Assembly (NCBI GenBank): GCA_035765855.1 | Contig: DASTWM010000095.1 | Location: 1-38,973 of the forward strand | Direction: 5' to 3' | Origin: DASTWM01 sp035765855 | GTDB lineage: Bacteria > Chloroflexota > Chloroflexia > Chloroflexales > Roseiflexaceae | DNA length: 38,973 bases | Part shown: positions 1 through 7,616 of the stretch, one piece after another | Numbering within the stretch: the first letter of the stretch is position 1 | How the letters are laid out: each line of letters opens with the position of its first letter | Notes under the pieces: model-generated | Databases searched by the model: none | What the model was told of the DNA's origin: nothing | Seen by the model: the letters and a program-made list of their open reading frames with translations, nothing else | Program-made: the position numbers and the translations under genes

Positions 1-732
1 CCACCCATCTCCTCGGCAGGACGCCACGAAAGCCGGTTCGTGTGGGTGGCAGTCGAACCCATTCGAAATAGACCGTGGATAGATCGTTCAAGTCGCCGTG
101 CGGAACCCATTCACCGCGTGGTTTTGGCGGGTGTTGCACAATGCTGACTATCCATTTCAGGTGTTCCTGTATCCACGTTTTTCCTGCGCCAGTGTAGCCC
201 TGATCTGCCCAAAGATGTTCAATGCGCGGGAACTGTGTCGATGCATCGTCGAGCAGCAATGCGACAGCCGCGCGATCTTGAATATCAGCAGAGTGGACTT
301 GGCGCGCAGCACAAGGCCGCTCGTGTCAACCAGCAAATGGCGTTTACGGCCACTGATACGCTTTCCACCATCATACCCGCGCGGGCCACCAACACTGGTT
401 GTTTTAACCGTCTGACTATCAATAATTGCAGCACTCGGTTGCTCGTTCCGTCCAGTTTGCTGCCGAAGGTGTGAACGTAGTTCGCTGTTAGTCGCTCCCA
501 AAGCTCACTGATACCCCACGTTCGAAAATACCAATACACGGTTGGCCACCTTGGAAATTCGTGTGGCAGGAACCTCCACTGGCATCCCGTCCGGAGCACG
601 TACAAAAGAGCATTGACAATGTCGCGTAGTGTATACTCTTGGGCGTCCAAGTTTGGTCGCCCTTGGGAAAAGTGGTGCAATAATTGCCCACTCTGCATCT
701 GTGAGATCACTTGGATATGGCTTGCGTTTCAT
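1..732 (-). pseudogene. Frameshifted IS5-family transposase (partial)
   Basis: The original protein can be followed through three successive frames. Frame one (from ATG 730-732) gives MKRKPYPSDLTDAEWAIIAP and LGRPR, the usual IS5 N-terminal domain. A second frame continues with YTLRDIVNALLYVLRTGCQW and WPTVYWYFRTW. A third gives AAIIDSQTVKTTSVGGPRGY and GRKRHLLVDTSGLVL, the first catalytic Asp region of the DDE fold. Near 295-300 one base is missing after the Ala-Lys codons, and the frame shifts again to HSADIQDRAA, FPRIEHLWADQGY (second Asp) and the C-terminal part, which stays open to base 1. With at least three frameshifts it cannot encode a working transposase. Family assignment is firm; activity in cis is excluded unless the shifts are sequencing errors. 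Confidence 0.9.
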
Positions 733-782
733 GATCAGGAAGTGTATTCAATACACTTGGCTTCCGCAAGCCTTCCAAACAG
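1..782 (-). mobile_element. IS5-family insertion sequence remnant, left side cut by window edge
   Basis: The stretch is filled by a decayed IS5-type transposase reading leftwards. Its outer end lies next to the stop codon of the SPFH gene. On the minus strand the sequence just upstream of the transposase begins CTGTTTGGAAGGCTTGCGG (about 764-782), which may be the terminal inverted repeat, but the other end is outside the window. The leader holds a perfect 9-bp-arm palindrome at 740-758 (AAGTGTATT-C-AATACACTT), flanked by the 8-bp inverted repeat GGCTTGCG (719-726) / CGCAAGCC (765-772). The exact boundary is inferred; no target duplication can be checked. Confidence 0.6.
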
Positions 783-785
783 TTT

Positions 786-2819
786 CTAGTCTGAGCCGTT
801 CGCCTGCAATGGCGTCGTCGGTACGGAGTCTGGCATGACGGGCGCTTCCTTTGGCTGCTCGGCCATCAGGCGCTGCACGATCTGATCGCGCATTGCCATG
901 ACCTCAGGCCGCGTTGCGTTTCCACCACTGTTGGCACTCACCTGCACGCCCATGCGCTCTGAGAGCAGCATCGCAAGCAGCCCTTCCATCAGGTTGCCGC
1001 CGCCAGACGTGCCATTACCACCGCCAACTACCACCTGCGGAACAACATTCACGCCCGCTTTCTCAATCGCCTCAGCAAATCGGTTCATCACATCCTGCGT
1101 GACCTGGAATTGCGGGCCACCATAGGCGCGCACCTGCTCTTCAATCGCGATCGCCTGGGCAATACCGATCCGGGCCGCTTTCTCGGCTTCCGCTTCAGCC
1201 AGCGCGCGAATGGTCGCCGCCTGCTGAAGGGCGCGCTGATAGTCGGCTTTACCCTGATTCCCTTGGACAGCAATACTAATTTCCGACTCGGTCAGCGCCT
1301 GCTGCTGGCGCGCGCGCGACTCCGCCTCGCGCAATTCGCGCTCCTTGACGGCCGCCTTCTCCTGGCGATTGTAGGTTTCGATCTGCTCCTCGGCGATCTG
1401 TCGCGCGCGCAACTGGGTCAGGATTTGTTCAATTTTGCTGTCGCCAGCCGAAGAAGCCGGTGTGCCGATCAGCACCTCTTCGAGTTCCAGATTATAGCGG
1501 GCGAACTTCTCGCGCATCTGTTCGCCAGCCAGCGACTGAATCGTGCTGCGTTCCTGAATAAGTTGAATAAGCGTCCGCACCTGCCCAACATTCTTGAAAT
1601 AAGCGCTCACCATGGGGTCAAGCGTCTGCTCAACAAGCCGTTTGACATCGCCGAAGCGCTGGATGACGAGCGGCGCTTGCCGGTAGTCGATATGCACGAC
1701 GACGGATAACGGCAGCGACGGCTCGAAGGCATCCTTCGTAATCAGCGAGATTTCCGACAGATTCTCATCCAGGCGGTGCGCGCCACTCTCGCTCTTGTTC
1801 CACTTTAGAATGATATTCGTCGTCGGGACCATGAGCACTTTGCCAGCATAGGTGTTGAAGGCGTACTTGCCCGGCAGCAGTGGCGTGCTCCATACGCCGC
1901 GGCTCCCCTGCTGCACCATTTCGCCATGCTTGTATTCCTCGCCCGAAATATCCACGCCAACCGCGCCGGTGTACGAAACGACCACGCCAACGCTGCCGAC
2001 TTCCACCACCGTTTTAGGAATCATTTCAACCGTGGCGAACAGCCGATTGATGTAGTAGGTACCCTCGACGAGCACCTGCAACTGCCGGCCACGCAGACCG
2101 CCAGCAAGCAGGAATTTCTCCGGATCCTGGAAGTTGTTGTGATATGTTTCCGTGTTCTTCGGCTCGTCCCCCACGGTCGGCGCAATGATTTCGCCCTGCG
2201 ACAGCGATGCGCCATCATGCACCGTCACAATCCCCACCAGATCATCGGTGCCCTTGATGACCACCGGCTGAAAGCCATCCCGGTCGCGGATCAGATCGGC
2301 CATGCGCTTGAACACAGCATCCTCGCTGCGCTCCAACGGCAGGTAGTAGGTGGTGTCGTCGGTGATGACGACGAACTGCGCGAGGTTGATAGCATAAGTG
2401 CCTTCGCGCAAAATCTTGCGCTGCGGTCCTTTCTGCCCGCCTGCCTGCAAGAAAACGCGCACATCCTGAAAATCATGCGCCGTGACATTCGAGGCAAGCG
2501 CCTGATCCGGCTCCAGCGGCTGTCCGTCGCGTGCGAATACATAACCGATTTTGCCCTGCGGAATAGTCACGAGCGGGACGCTGTGAATGCGGTACTGGAA
2601 GGGCGGCAGGACATGCCAGCCACCGCGCAGCACGTTTGGCTGGAAACCGGCCTCATTGCTGAGCGCAATAAAGCCGCTCTTTACCGACCCGCGCCCGCTG
2701 ACCAATTTTTCAATCACGCCGACGCGGTTATTCGGGATGTAGCGAATAAATCCTGACATGAAGACGACGAGCAGGATGATGGCGACGACAATCACAGGGA
2801 TGAATAGCAGCCATGCCAT
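786..2819 (-). CDS. SPFH/band-7 domain membrane protein (flotillin-like)
   Basis: 677 aa. One N-terminal membrane helix (residues 2-24) anchors it; a long soluble part follows. Residues about 57-333 contain four related beta-type units, the clearest being residues 126-152 and 239-268, which share the pattern G-x-x-x-Q-x-x-(I/V)-L-x-E-G-T-Y-x-I-N. The SPFH/band-7 core lies around 330-470 and leads into a charged Ala/Glu/Gln/Arg-rich coiled coil (about 465-580), as in flotillins. The C-terminus has a Gly-rich hinge (VVVGGGNGTSGGG). Flotillin-like proteins scaffold membrane microdomains; the client is unknown here. ATG 2819 is preceded by AGAAAGGAAGT. The gene is apparently monocistronic, and the IS remnant abuts its 3' end just past the TAG stop. 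Confidence 0.85.
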   Translation of the reverse strand: MAWLLFIPVIVVAIILLVVFMSGFIRYIPNNRVGVIEKLVSGRGSVKSGFIALSNEAGFQPNVLRGGWHVLPPFQYRIHSVPLVTIPQGKIGYVFARDGQPLEPDQALASNVTAHDFQDVRVFLQAGGQKGPQRKILREGTYAINLAQFVVITDDTTYYLPLERSEDAVFKRMADLIRDRDGFQPVVIKGTDDLVGIVTVHDGASLSQGEIIAPTVGDEPKNTETYHNNFQDPEKFLLAGGLRGRQLQVLVEGTYYINRLFATVEMIPKTVVEVGSVGVVVSYTGAVGVDISGEEYKHGEMVQQGSRGVWSTPLLPGKYAFNTYAGKVLMVPTTNIILKWNKSESGAHRLDENLSEISLITKDAFEPSLPLSVVVHIDYRQAPLVIQRFGDVKRLVEQTLDPMVSAYFKNVGQVRTLIQLIQERSTIQSLAGEQMREKFARYNLELEEVLIGTPASSAGDSKIEQILTQLRARQIAEEQIETYNRQEKAAVKERELREAESRARQQQALTESEISIAVQGNQGKADYQRALQQAATIRALAEAEAEKAARIGIAQAIAIEEQVRAYGGPQFQVTQDVMNRFAEAIEKAGVNVVPQVVVGGGNGTSGGGNLMEGLLAMLLSERMGVQVSANSGGNATRPEVMAMRDQIVQRLMAEQPKEAPVMPDSVPTTPLQANGSD

Positions 2820-3231
2820 GGCCTACTTCCTTTCTGGGAGGTGCCGGGTTCAACACTGACAAGGCGTCAGTGCTTGTACATGAGTATATACGTAATCGCA
2901 GATGTTCGGTTCCATGATCATGAATCAAGAAATGATTACTTTATAGAACGTTCCGCAAGCAACTTCTGGACACATGGGGCGTAGTTTTTGAACAAGCGAT
3001 CATGGATTGCGCGACACTCCCAGGCGGAAAATTCCAATACTGCACTTTGAACTTTGAAGAAATACAGATGGGTTTCGCTCGTTCTGAAGCAAGCATCAAT
3101 GAGGAATGAGATCATGACAATGGCGCGCCGGAGGTCGTGCATCACGCGGCGCGCCAACATGCAATCATGCCGCTCTTGGAAAAGGCAGCACGGGCCACAC
3201 CAGCACGTTCCAGCGCGCTGGTGATCATGCC
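2820..3231. other. Gap without a convincing gene
   Basis: About 410 bases. A 74-codon minus-strand frame (2936-3160) exists, but its translation matches no family I recognise and it has no clear ribosome-binding site. The part close to the SPFH start is AT-richer (2870-2945) and may hold its promoter, but no confident -35/-10 pair was found. CATGATCATG (2913-2922) is a perfect 10-bp palindrome. Two hairpins lie towards 3231, downstream of the isomerase-like gene. Confidence 0.5.
3121..3156 (-). terminator. Possible terminator stem-loop after the isomerase-like gene
   Basis: TGGCGCGCCG (3121-3130) pairs perfectly with CGGCGCGCCA (3147-3156), giving a 10-bp GC-rich stem with a 16-base loop. 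A second, weaker hairpin (CACCAGC 3198-3204 / GCTGGTG 3217-3223) sits directly after the TAA of the minus-strand isomerase-like gene. Neither is followed by a good T tract on the minus strand, so intrinsic termination is only a possibility. Confidence 0.3.
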
Positions 3232-4080
3232 TTACTGCTGCATCACCTTGCGCACAGCTTCGCCCACAACCTTCACGCGCTCCTCGTCGGAGGGCAGATC
3301 CGCGAGCGATGCCTTGAACGGCTCGGGAACCACTGGCCCGTCGTAGTTCATGGCGCGCAGCGCCGCCATGAAACCTGCGATGTCGAGCACGCCGGTTGCG
3401 CCCGGCAGGTCGCGCACCAGATCCTGTTGTTCGTCTACATCAATCCCGGCAGGCGCGTCGTTGATATGGACATACACCACCTGATCATTCGAGAGCGACT
3501 GCAAATCGGCAAGCACGCCATGTCCGGTGTACCAGTGCCAGATGTCGAACAGCAGCCCGACATTCGGCCCCATCTCTGCGGCGATCTCAAGCGTTTCGCT
3601 CGGTTTATAGATGAATTGATGCTTGAATCGGTCACGCAGTGTTTTGGGGGCAATAAACTCAAGCCCTAAACGGCAGCCGTTGTCGGCCAGAATCTGGGCA
3701 ACTGGCTTCAACCGTTCGACATGGAAGTCCCAATTCTCCTTGAACTCGCGGTCGTTCGAGGCGGGCATAATCCCCGACAAAGCGCGGTTTGCGCCGATGC
3801 TTGCCGCCGCGCGGGCGAACCGTGGCAGCGCCGCAAGACCGGCCTGCCACTCCTCGACGCTGCCGTTCCACTTGATCGACAAACCCCAACCACCCGGACG
3901 CAGCCCTGCATTGCTGAACATGGCGGCCACCGCTGCCGCGCCGTGCTGATCAACCAGGTCGGCCACCTCGGCAACGCTGAACTCTACACCCTCGAACCCG
4001 CCTGCTTTGGCGAGCGGGATGGTGTCGGCAAGCCTGGTCGCATGAAGGCGGATCGCACCAGGATTGAGTGTTGAATACAT
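3232..4080 (-). CDS. Sugar phosphate isomerase/epimerase (xylose-isomerase-like TIM barrel)
   Basis: 282 aa. The sequence has the AP-endonuclease-2/xylose-isomerase-like TIM barrel pattern: LAKAGGFEGVEFS near the N-terminus, CRLGLEFIAPKT in the middle, VGLLFDIWHWYTGHG, and VYVHINDAPAGID near the end. The Glu, Asp and His in these strands are the usual divalent-metal ligands. Members isomerise, epimerise or dehydrate sugars and inositols (IolE/IolI, hydroxypyruvate isomerase-like); the substrate cannot be read here. ATG 4080 is chosen over an in-frame ATG 18 codons upstream because AAAGGAG lies about 7 bases before it. It is divergent from the LacI regulator and the importer, so a role in metabolising the imported sugar is likely (inference). 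Confidence 0.85.
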   Translation of the reverse strand: MYSTLNPGAIRLHATRLADTIPLAKAGGFEGVEFSVAEVADLVDQHGAAAVAAMFSNAGLRPGGWGLSIKWNGSVEEWQAGLAALPRFARAAASIGANRALSGIMPASNDREFKENWDFHVERLKPVAQILADNGCRLGLEFIAPKTLRDRFKHQFIYKPSETLEIAAEMGPNVGLLFDIWHWYTGHGVLADLQSLSNDQVVYVHINDAPAGIDVDEQQDLVRDLPGATGVLDIAGFMAALRAMNYDGPVVPEPFKASLADLPSDEERVKVVGEAVRKVMQQ

Positions 4081-4179
4081 CGCAGACTCCTTTATCTGGT
4101 CACACGTACCGCGCAATAATACCATAACGCGCAAGTACGATTCTGCGCCTGCGCCTGTCGGGTGAAGACGCGCCGTTTT

Positions 4180-4213
4180 GCATGATCAGCCGCATGATCA
4201 GCCGCTGATCATG
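4180..4213. promoter_or_regulatory. Tandem repeat and 21-base palindrome, candidate operator
   Basis: GCATGATCAGCC occurs twice in tandem (4180-4191, 4192-4203). The second copy continues into GCTGATCATG, so that 4193-4213 is a perfect palindrome with 10-base arms (CATGATCAGC / GCTGATCATG) around a single C. The upstream copy supplies an extra half-site. It lies 113-133 bases upstream of the isomerase-like start and about 70 bases upstream of the lacI-side promoter. The symmetry suits a dimeric repressor, but no binding protein is shown. Confidence 0.45.
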
Positions 4214-4282
4214 TTCCTTCTGCAGGAAGCATGATGCAAAGAAGGTGTGTCGCTCCACCTTGATTGAAGATCAAGCTCACTA

Positions 4283-4310
4283 TTGACAATTTTAAAATTT
4301 AATCTATAAT
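4283..4310 (+). promoter_or_regulatory. Consensus sigma-70-type promoter for the lacI-type regulator
   Basis: A perfect -35 (TTGACA, 4283-4288) and a perfect -10 (TATAAT, 4305-4310) are separated by 16 bases within an AT-rich block that stands out from the GC-rich surroundings. It points at the regulator gene starting at 4455, leaving a leader of roughly 135-140 bases. Confidence 0.7.
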
Positions 4311-4391
4311 TGAATTAACGATTTAACCCATAATATACTTCTTCTGTTTTTCACAATGTTGTGGTTGCTGTTATCTACTATGTTCTTGCCG

Positions 4392-4406
4392 CACCAGTAA
4401 CTGGTG
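4392..4406. promoter_or_regulatory. Palindrome in the leader of the lacI-type gene
   Basis: CACCAGT-A-ACTGGTG is a perfect inverted repeat (7-base arms) located 49-63 bases before the regulator start and downstream of the promoter. That is a suitable site for autorepression by roadblock. The odd-length centre differs from the even, CG-centred operators common for LacI proteins, so the match is tentative. Confidence 0.35.
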
Positions 4407-4454
4407 TATCTGTGCGTATCTGCGCCTAGATGCAGCAGATGAGGTCTTTGAACA

Positions 4455-5453
4455 ATGACTGTTCGTATGCAAGATATTGCTGATCACCTGGGCCTCTCGG
4501 TCAGCACCGTGTCGCTGGCTCTGCGCTCTGCGCCTCAGATAGCCGAGGATACCAGGCAGCGCGTGCGTGAAACAGCAGATCGTCTTGGCTATACGCACCG
4601 ACCTCGTCATATTGTACCAGCCACGCTCAAGCATATTGTTTTCATGACGTATACGGCTCCTGATAATGAATTCTATGGAGCGGTGTTGACTGGCGCAGAA
4701 CGCGAGTGCCGTCGCTATAACATGGCCCTGCGCTATCAGCAAATCGAAACATCAATTTCATCGTTCACTGCACGGCAAAACCAGATCGAAGGCGTGCTGA
4801 TTGTCGGAAATGTTGACGAGCGAACTATTGAGCAGTTATGCACATCGGGGCGCGTGCATGTGCTTGTTGACAACAACCCATCGTCACTTGAGATCGATCG
4901 AATCGTTATCAAGAACCGAAAAAGCGTTCATGCTGCGATTACCTACCTCCATCAACTTGGGCATCAACGCATTGCCTATCTCAGTGGCCCGCTCACCCAT
5001 TCAAGTTTTCGCGAACGGCAGCAGGGATATTATGCTGCGATCAATGAGTTAGGTTTGGAACCTTTTGAAATTCCCTGTTCAACCCTTGACGCGCATGACA
5101 TCACCAGAGCCGTGTCTCGGCATCTGGTTCCGGGTGCCGCAGTACCTTTTACCGCGATCATGGCATGCAACGATCTTGCGGCCCTGAGCATCCAGTATAG
5201 CTTGCAGGAGCAGGGGATCCGTGTTCCTGATCAGGTAGCGATCATCGGGTTCGATGATATTGATGTTGCGTCGGTTGTACGTCCCTCTTTAACGACATGC
5301 CACGTTGACCGAGAATTGCTCGGCATGCTGGCCGTCCGGCGGCTGATTGAACGGGTCAGCGAGCCGGAAAAGCCCATGGTTACGGTCGCTATTGCGACAA
5401 CGCTTATACAGCGTGGATCGACCAACGCGCCTCGGTCAGGTGCGATCTCATAG
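4455..5453 (+). CDS. LacI-family transcriptional regulator
   Basis: 332 aa. Residues 1-50 form the LacI DNA-binding domain: MQDIADHLGLSVSTVSLALR is the helix-turn-helix, followed by the hinge-proximal TRQRVRETADRLGYTHR. The rest is a periplasmic-binding-protein-like effector domain with typical landmarks (HQLGHQRIAYLSGP, FTAIMACNDLAALSI, VAIIGFDDIDVASVVRPSLT). Such proteins bind a sugar or sugar phosphate and usually repress neighbouring uptake genes. ATG 4455 has GAGG about 10 bases upstream. The importer starts 98 bases downstream on the same strand, so it is the obvious target. The inducer is unknown. Confidence 0.95.
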   Translation: MTVRMQDIADHLGLSVSTVSLALRSAPQIAEDTRQRVRETADRLGYTHRPRHIVPATLKHIVFMTYTAPDNEFYGAVLTGAERECRRYNMALRYQQIETSISSFTARQNQIEGVLIVGNVDERTIEQLCTSGRVHVLVDNNPSSLEIDRIVIKNRKSVHAAITYLHQLGHQRIAYLSGPLTHSSFRERQQGYYAAINELGLEPFEIPCSTLDAHDITRAVSRHLVPGAAVPFTAIMACNDLAALSIQYSLQEQGIRVPDQVAIIGFDDIDVASVVRPSLTTCHVDRELLGMLAVRRLIERVSEPEKPMVTVAIATTLIQRGSTNAPRSGAIS

Positions 5454-5551
5454 GTGAGGCCGAGTCTGTGCAACCTTCCCAGTGTATGGGATCAGTCGTA
5501 CAGTGCATATATTCGGTGTAAATTTCAGGCAAAGATGCTAGGAGGAAAACA

Positions 5552-7468
5552 ATGGGTGGACACAAGGTTACGCGTCGGGATTTCCTACGATTTGCGACTG
5601 TCAGCGGCGCAGGGTTGATCATTGCGGCGTGTGGCGGTACGACCGAGGCTCCGCAGCCGCCAGCCGCCAATCAAAGTGGCGGCGAGGCCGCTACCGCAGC
5701 CCCGCAGACAGCGGCGGAAGCAACGACTGCTCCTGAGGCAACCGCTGCTGATGCCAGCGCGCCCACTGCGGCGGCGGCAACCCCAACCCGCGAAGTGCCG
5801 CGCGGCCAGGCGAAGGATGTGGCCCGCGAGAAGAGCCTTATCCTCATGTGGTCGATTAGCGCGAATGAGGTCGGCGTCGGCAACCCCTATGTCGCAGGCC
5901 ACAACCACCAGAGCGGCACCATGGCGATGTGGGAACCGCTCTACTTCTACTCGGCATACGCCGACAAAACGATCCCATGGTTGGCCGATGGCGATCCGCA
6001 GTACAACGCGGACTTCACCGAAGTCACCATTCCGATCCGCAAGGGCGTCGAGTGGAGCGATGGGCAGCCGTTTACCGCAAGTGACGTTGCCTTTACGCTG
6101 AATGCCCTGCGGAAGGATGAGAACGCCGCAGCGCCGTACGCCGCCGACATGAAGAAGTGGGTCAAGGACGCCAGCGCGCCGGATGCGAACACGATAAAGA
6201 TCAGCTTCAACCAGCAGGCACCGCGCTTCGTGTTCGACTTCTTCGATTATAAATTTGACCTTGGCCTCTTCATTCTGCCCGAGCATATCTTTAAGGATGA
6301 GAAAGACCTCGTCAGCAGCCTGTTCTACGACCCGGCCAAGGGCTGGCCGGTAACAACCGGACCATACAAGGTCGTTGACTGGACGCCACAGCAGAAGCTG
6401 ATGGACGTGCGGCAAGATTGGTGGGGTGCCAAGACCGGCTTCCAGCAGTTGCCAAAGATCGAGCGCATTGTCGTCGTGCCATTCCCCACTGGTGATGCAA
6501 CACCAGCCGCGCAGGCGATGATCAATAATGAGATCGACACCAGCCTAGATCTGCGCCCGCCAGTGATCAAGACGGTTGTCGAGCAGAATCCAAAGGTTAT
6601 CACGCATTCGGGCCGCCAGGCACCGTATGGCTACACCGACTGGTGGGCGAACTCGCTGTGGATTAACTGCTCGACAGATCCCTACACCGACCCGGAAATT
6701 CGGCAGGCCATGAACTATCTGATCGATCGCCAGCAGCTTGTTGAGATCGGCTACGAGGGCGCTGGCTCGGCGACCGACCTGCCGTTCCCGGCGTTCCCGT
6801 CGCTCCAGAAGTATTTCGATGCCGCCAAGCCACTGCTTGAAAAGTACCCAACCAGCGCGACTGATCCCGCCAAGACCGAAGAGATCATGACCAAGAAGGG
6901 CTACACCAGAAATGGCGATGGCCTGTGGGTCAGCCAGGATGGCAAGAAGATCGACGCGACGATCTACGGTTTTGATATTATGGCGGACTACGGCCCGGTA
7001 CTGGCCGAGCAGTTGCGCAACGGTGGCTTCGACGCATCGTTCCAGGCTCCGCCCGACTCCTATGACCGCATGGCAAACGGATCAGCCAACACGTTTGTGT
7101 TCGGTCATGGCGGCGCAATCGCCGACGTGTACCCGACGCTCGACCTGTTCCACAGCCGCCATATCAAGCCGACTGGCACGGCTGGCGACATCAGCCCGCG
7201 CTGGAAGAACGACGAGTACGACAAGATTGTGGACCAGATGGCGCTGTTGCCGGTCGGCGATCCGAAGGGCATGCCGCTCTACCTGCAAGCGCTTGAAATC
7301 TACCTGAAGGAGAAGCCAGAGTTGCCGGTTGTGCAGTGGTACCACCGCATCCCCATGAACACAACCTACTGGACTAACTGGCCAACGGCGGAAAATCCCT
7401 ACGTCAATGGTGCGTTCTGGCACAAGACGTTTCTCCTCATGCTGACAAATCTACAGCCAGCAAAGTAA
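5552..7468 (+). CDS. ABC importer substrate-binding lipoprotein, peptide/opine/oligosaccharide class (SBP_bac_5)
   Basis: 638 aa. The N-terminus combines a twin-arginine motif (TRRDFLRF, residues 7-14) with a lipobox ending at Cys27 (LIIAACGG), so the protein is probably Tat-exported and lipid-anchored. A low-complexity Ala/Thr/Pro/Glu linker (about 30-85) follows, as is common in Chloroflexota. The body is a family 5 binding protein: IPIRKGVEWSDGQPFTASDVAFTL is the classic signature region, and NYLIDRQQLVEIGY and the C-terminal LPVVQWYHRIPMN also fit. Members bind peptides, nickel, opines or oligosaccharides. AGGAGG lies 8 bases before ATG. First structural gene of the importer; cargo inferred to be carbohydrate only from the neighbours. 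Confidence 0.93.
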   Translation: MGGHKVTRRDFLRFATVSGAGLIIAACGGTTEAPQPPAANQSGGEAATAAPQTAAEATTAPEATAADASAPTAAAATPTREVPRGQAKDVAREKSLILMWSISANEVGVGNPYVAGHNHQSGTMAMWEPLYFYSAYADKTIPWLADGDPQYNADFTEVTIPIRKGVEWSDGQPFTASDVAFTLNALRKDENAAAPYAADMKKWVKDASAPDANTIKISFNQQAPRFVFDFFDYKFDLGLFILPEHIFKDEKDLVSSLFYDPAKGWPVTTGPYKVVDWTPQQKLMDVRQDWWGAKTGFQQLPKIERIVVVPFPTGDATPAAQAMINNEIDTSLDLRPPVIKTVVEQNPKVITHSGRQAPYGYTDWWANSLWINCSTDPYTDPEIRQAMNYLIDRQQLVEIGYEGAGSATDLPFPAFPSLQKYFDAAKPLLEKYPTSATDPAKTEEIMTKKGYTRNGDGLWVSQDGKKIDATIYGFDIMADYGPVLAEQLRNGGFDASFQAPPDSYDRMANGSANTFVFGHGGAIADVYPTLDLFHSRHIKPTGTAGDISPRWKNDEYDKIVDQMALLPVGDPKGMPLYLQALEIYLKEKPELPVVQWYHRIPMNTTYWTNWPTAENPYVNGAFWHKTFLLMLTNLQPAK

Positions 7469-7479
7469 ACTCCTGAATT

Positions 7480-7513
7480 TCAGCAGGTGCCATGGCTTCA
7501 TGGCACCTGCTGA
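7480..7513 (+). other. Strong intercistronic stem-loop after the binding-protein gene
   Basis: CAGCAGGTGCCATG (7481-7494) pairs perfectly with CATGGCACCTGCTG (7499-7512) over a GCTT loop, and flanking T7480/A7513 extends the stem to 15 bp. No T tract follows. It sits 12 bases after the binding-protein stop and about 100 bases before the permease start. In ABC operons such hairpins commonly stabilise or attenuate mRNA so that binding protein is made in excess over permeases. Confidence 0.75.
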
Positions 7514-7616
7514 GGTATCGTAAGCGTTTGAACGAGGGAAAAGGAGATCGAGAGGTGGGCTGGCACTGTTGCGCTGCATCGGAATAAGCCCCCGGTACAA
7601 GAAAGAAGGGAGACTC

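Larger units (their letters stand above)
4081..4454. other. Divergent regulatory region between isomerase-like gene and lacI-type gene
   Basis: About 370 bases without a gene. From left to right it holds a tandem repeat plus palindrome (4180-4213), a short inverted repeat CTTGAT/ATCAAG (4259-4264/4270-4275), a strong AT-rich promoter reading right (4283-4310), and a 15-base palindrome in the leader (4392-4406). The arrangement fits a control region for both flanking units. Confidence 0.6.

Noticed and set aside
2936..3160. 74-codon minus-strand frame in the 2820-3231 gap
   Set aside because: No recognisable family, no clear ribosome-binding site, and part of it overlaps a GC-rich hairpin. 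Kept only as a mention in the gap description.
5464..5551. Possible separate promoter for the binding-protein gene
   Set aside because: AT-rich bits such as CATATATT are present but no -35/-10 pair with proper spacing was found; read-through from the regulator promoter is enough.
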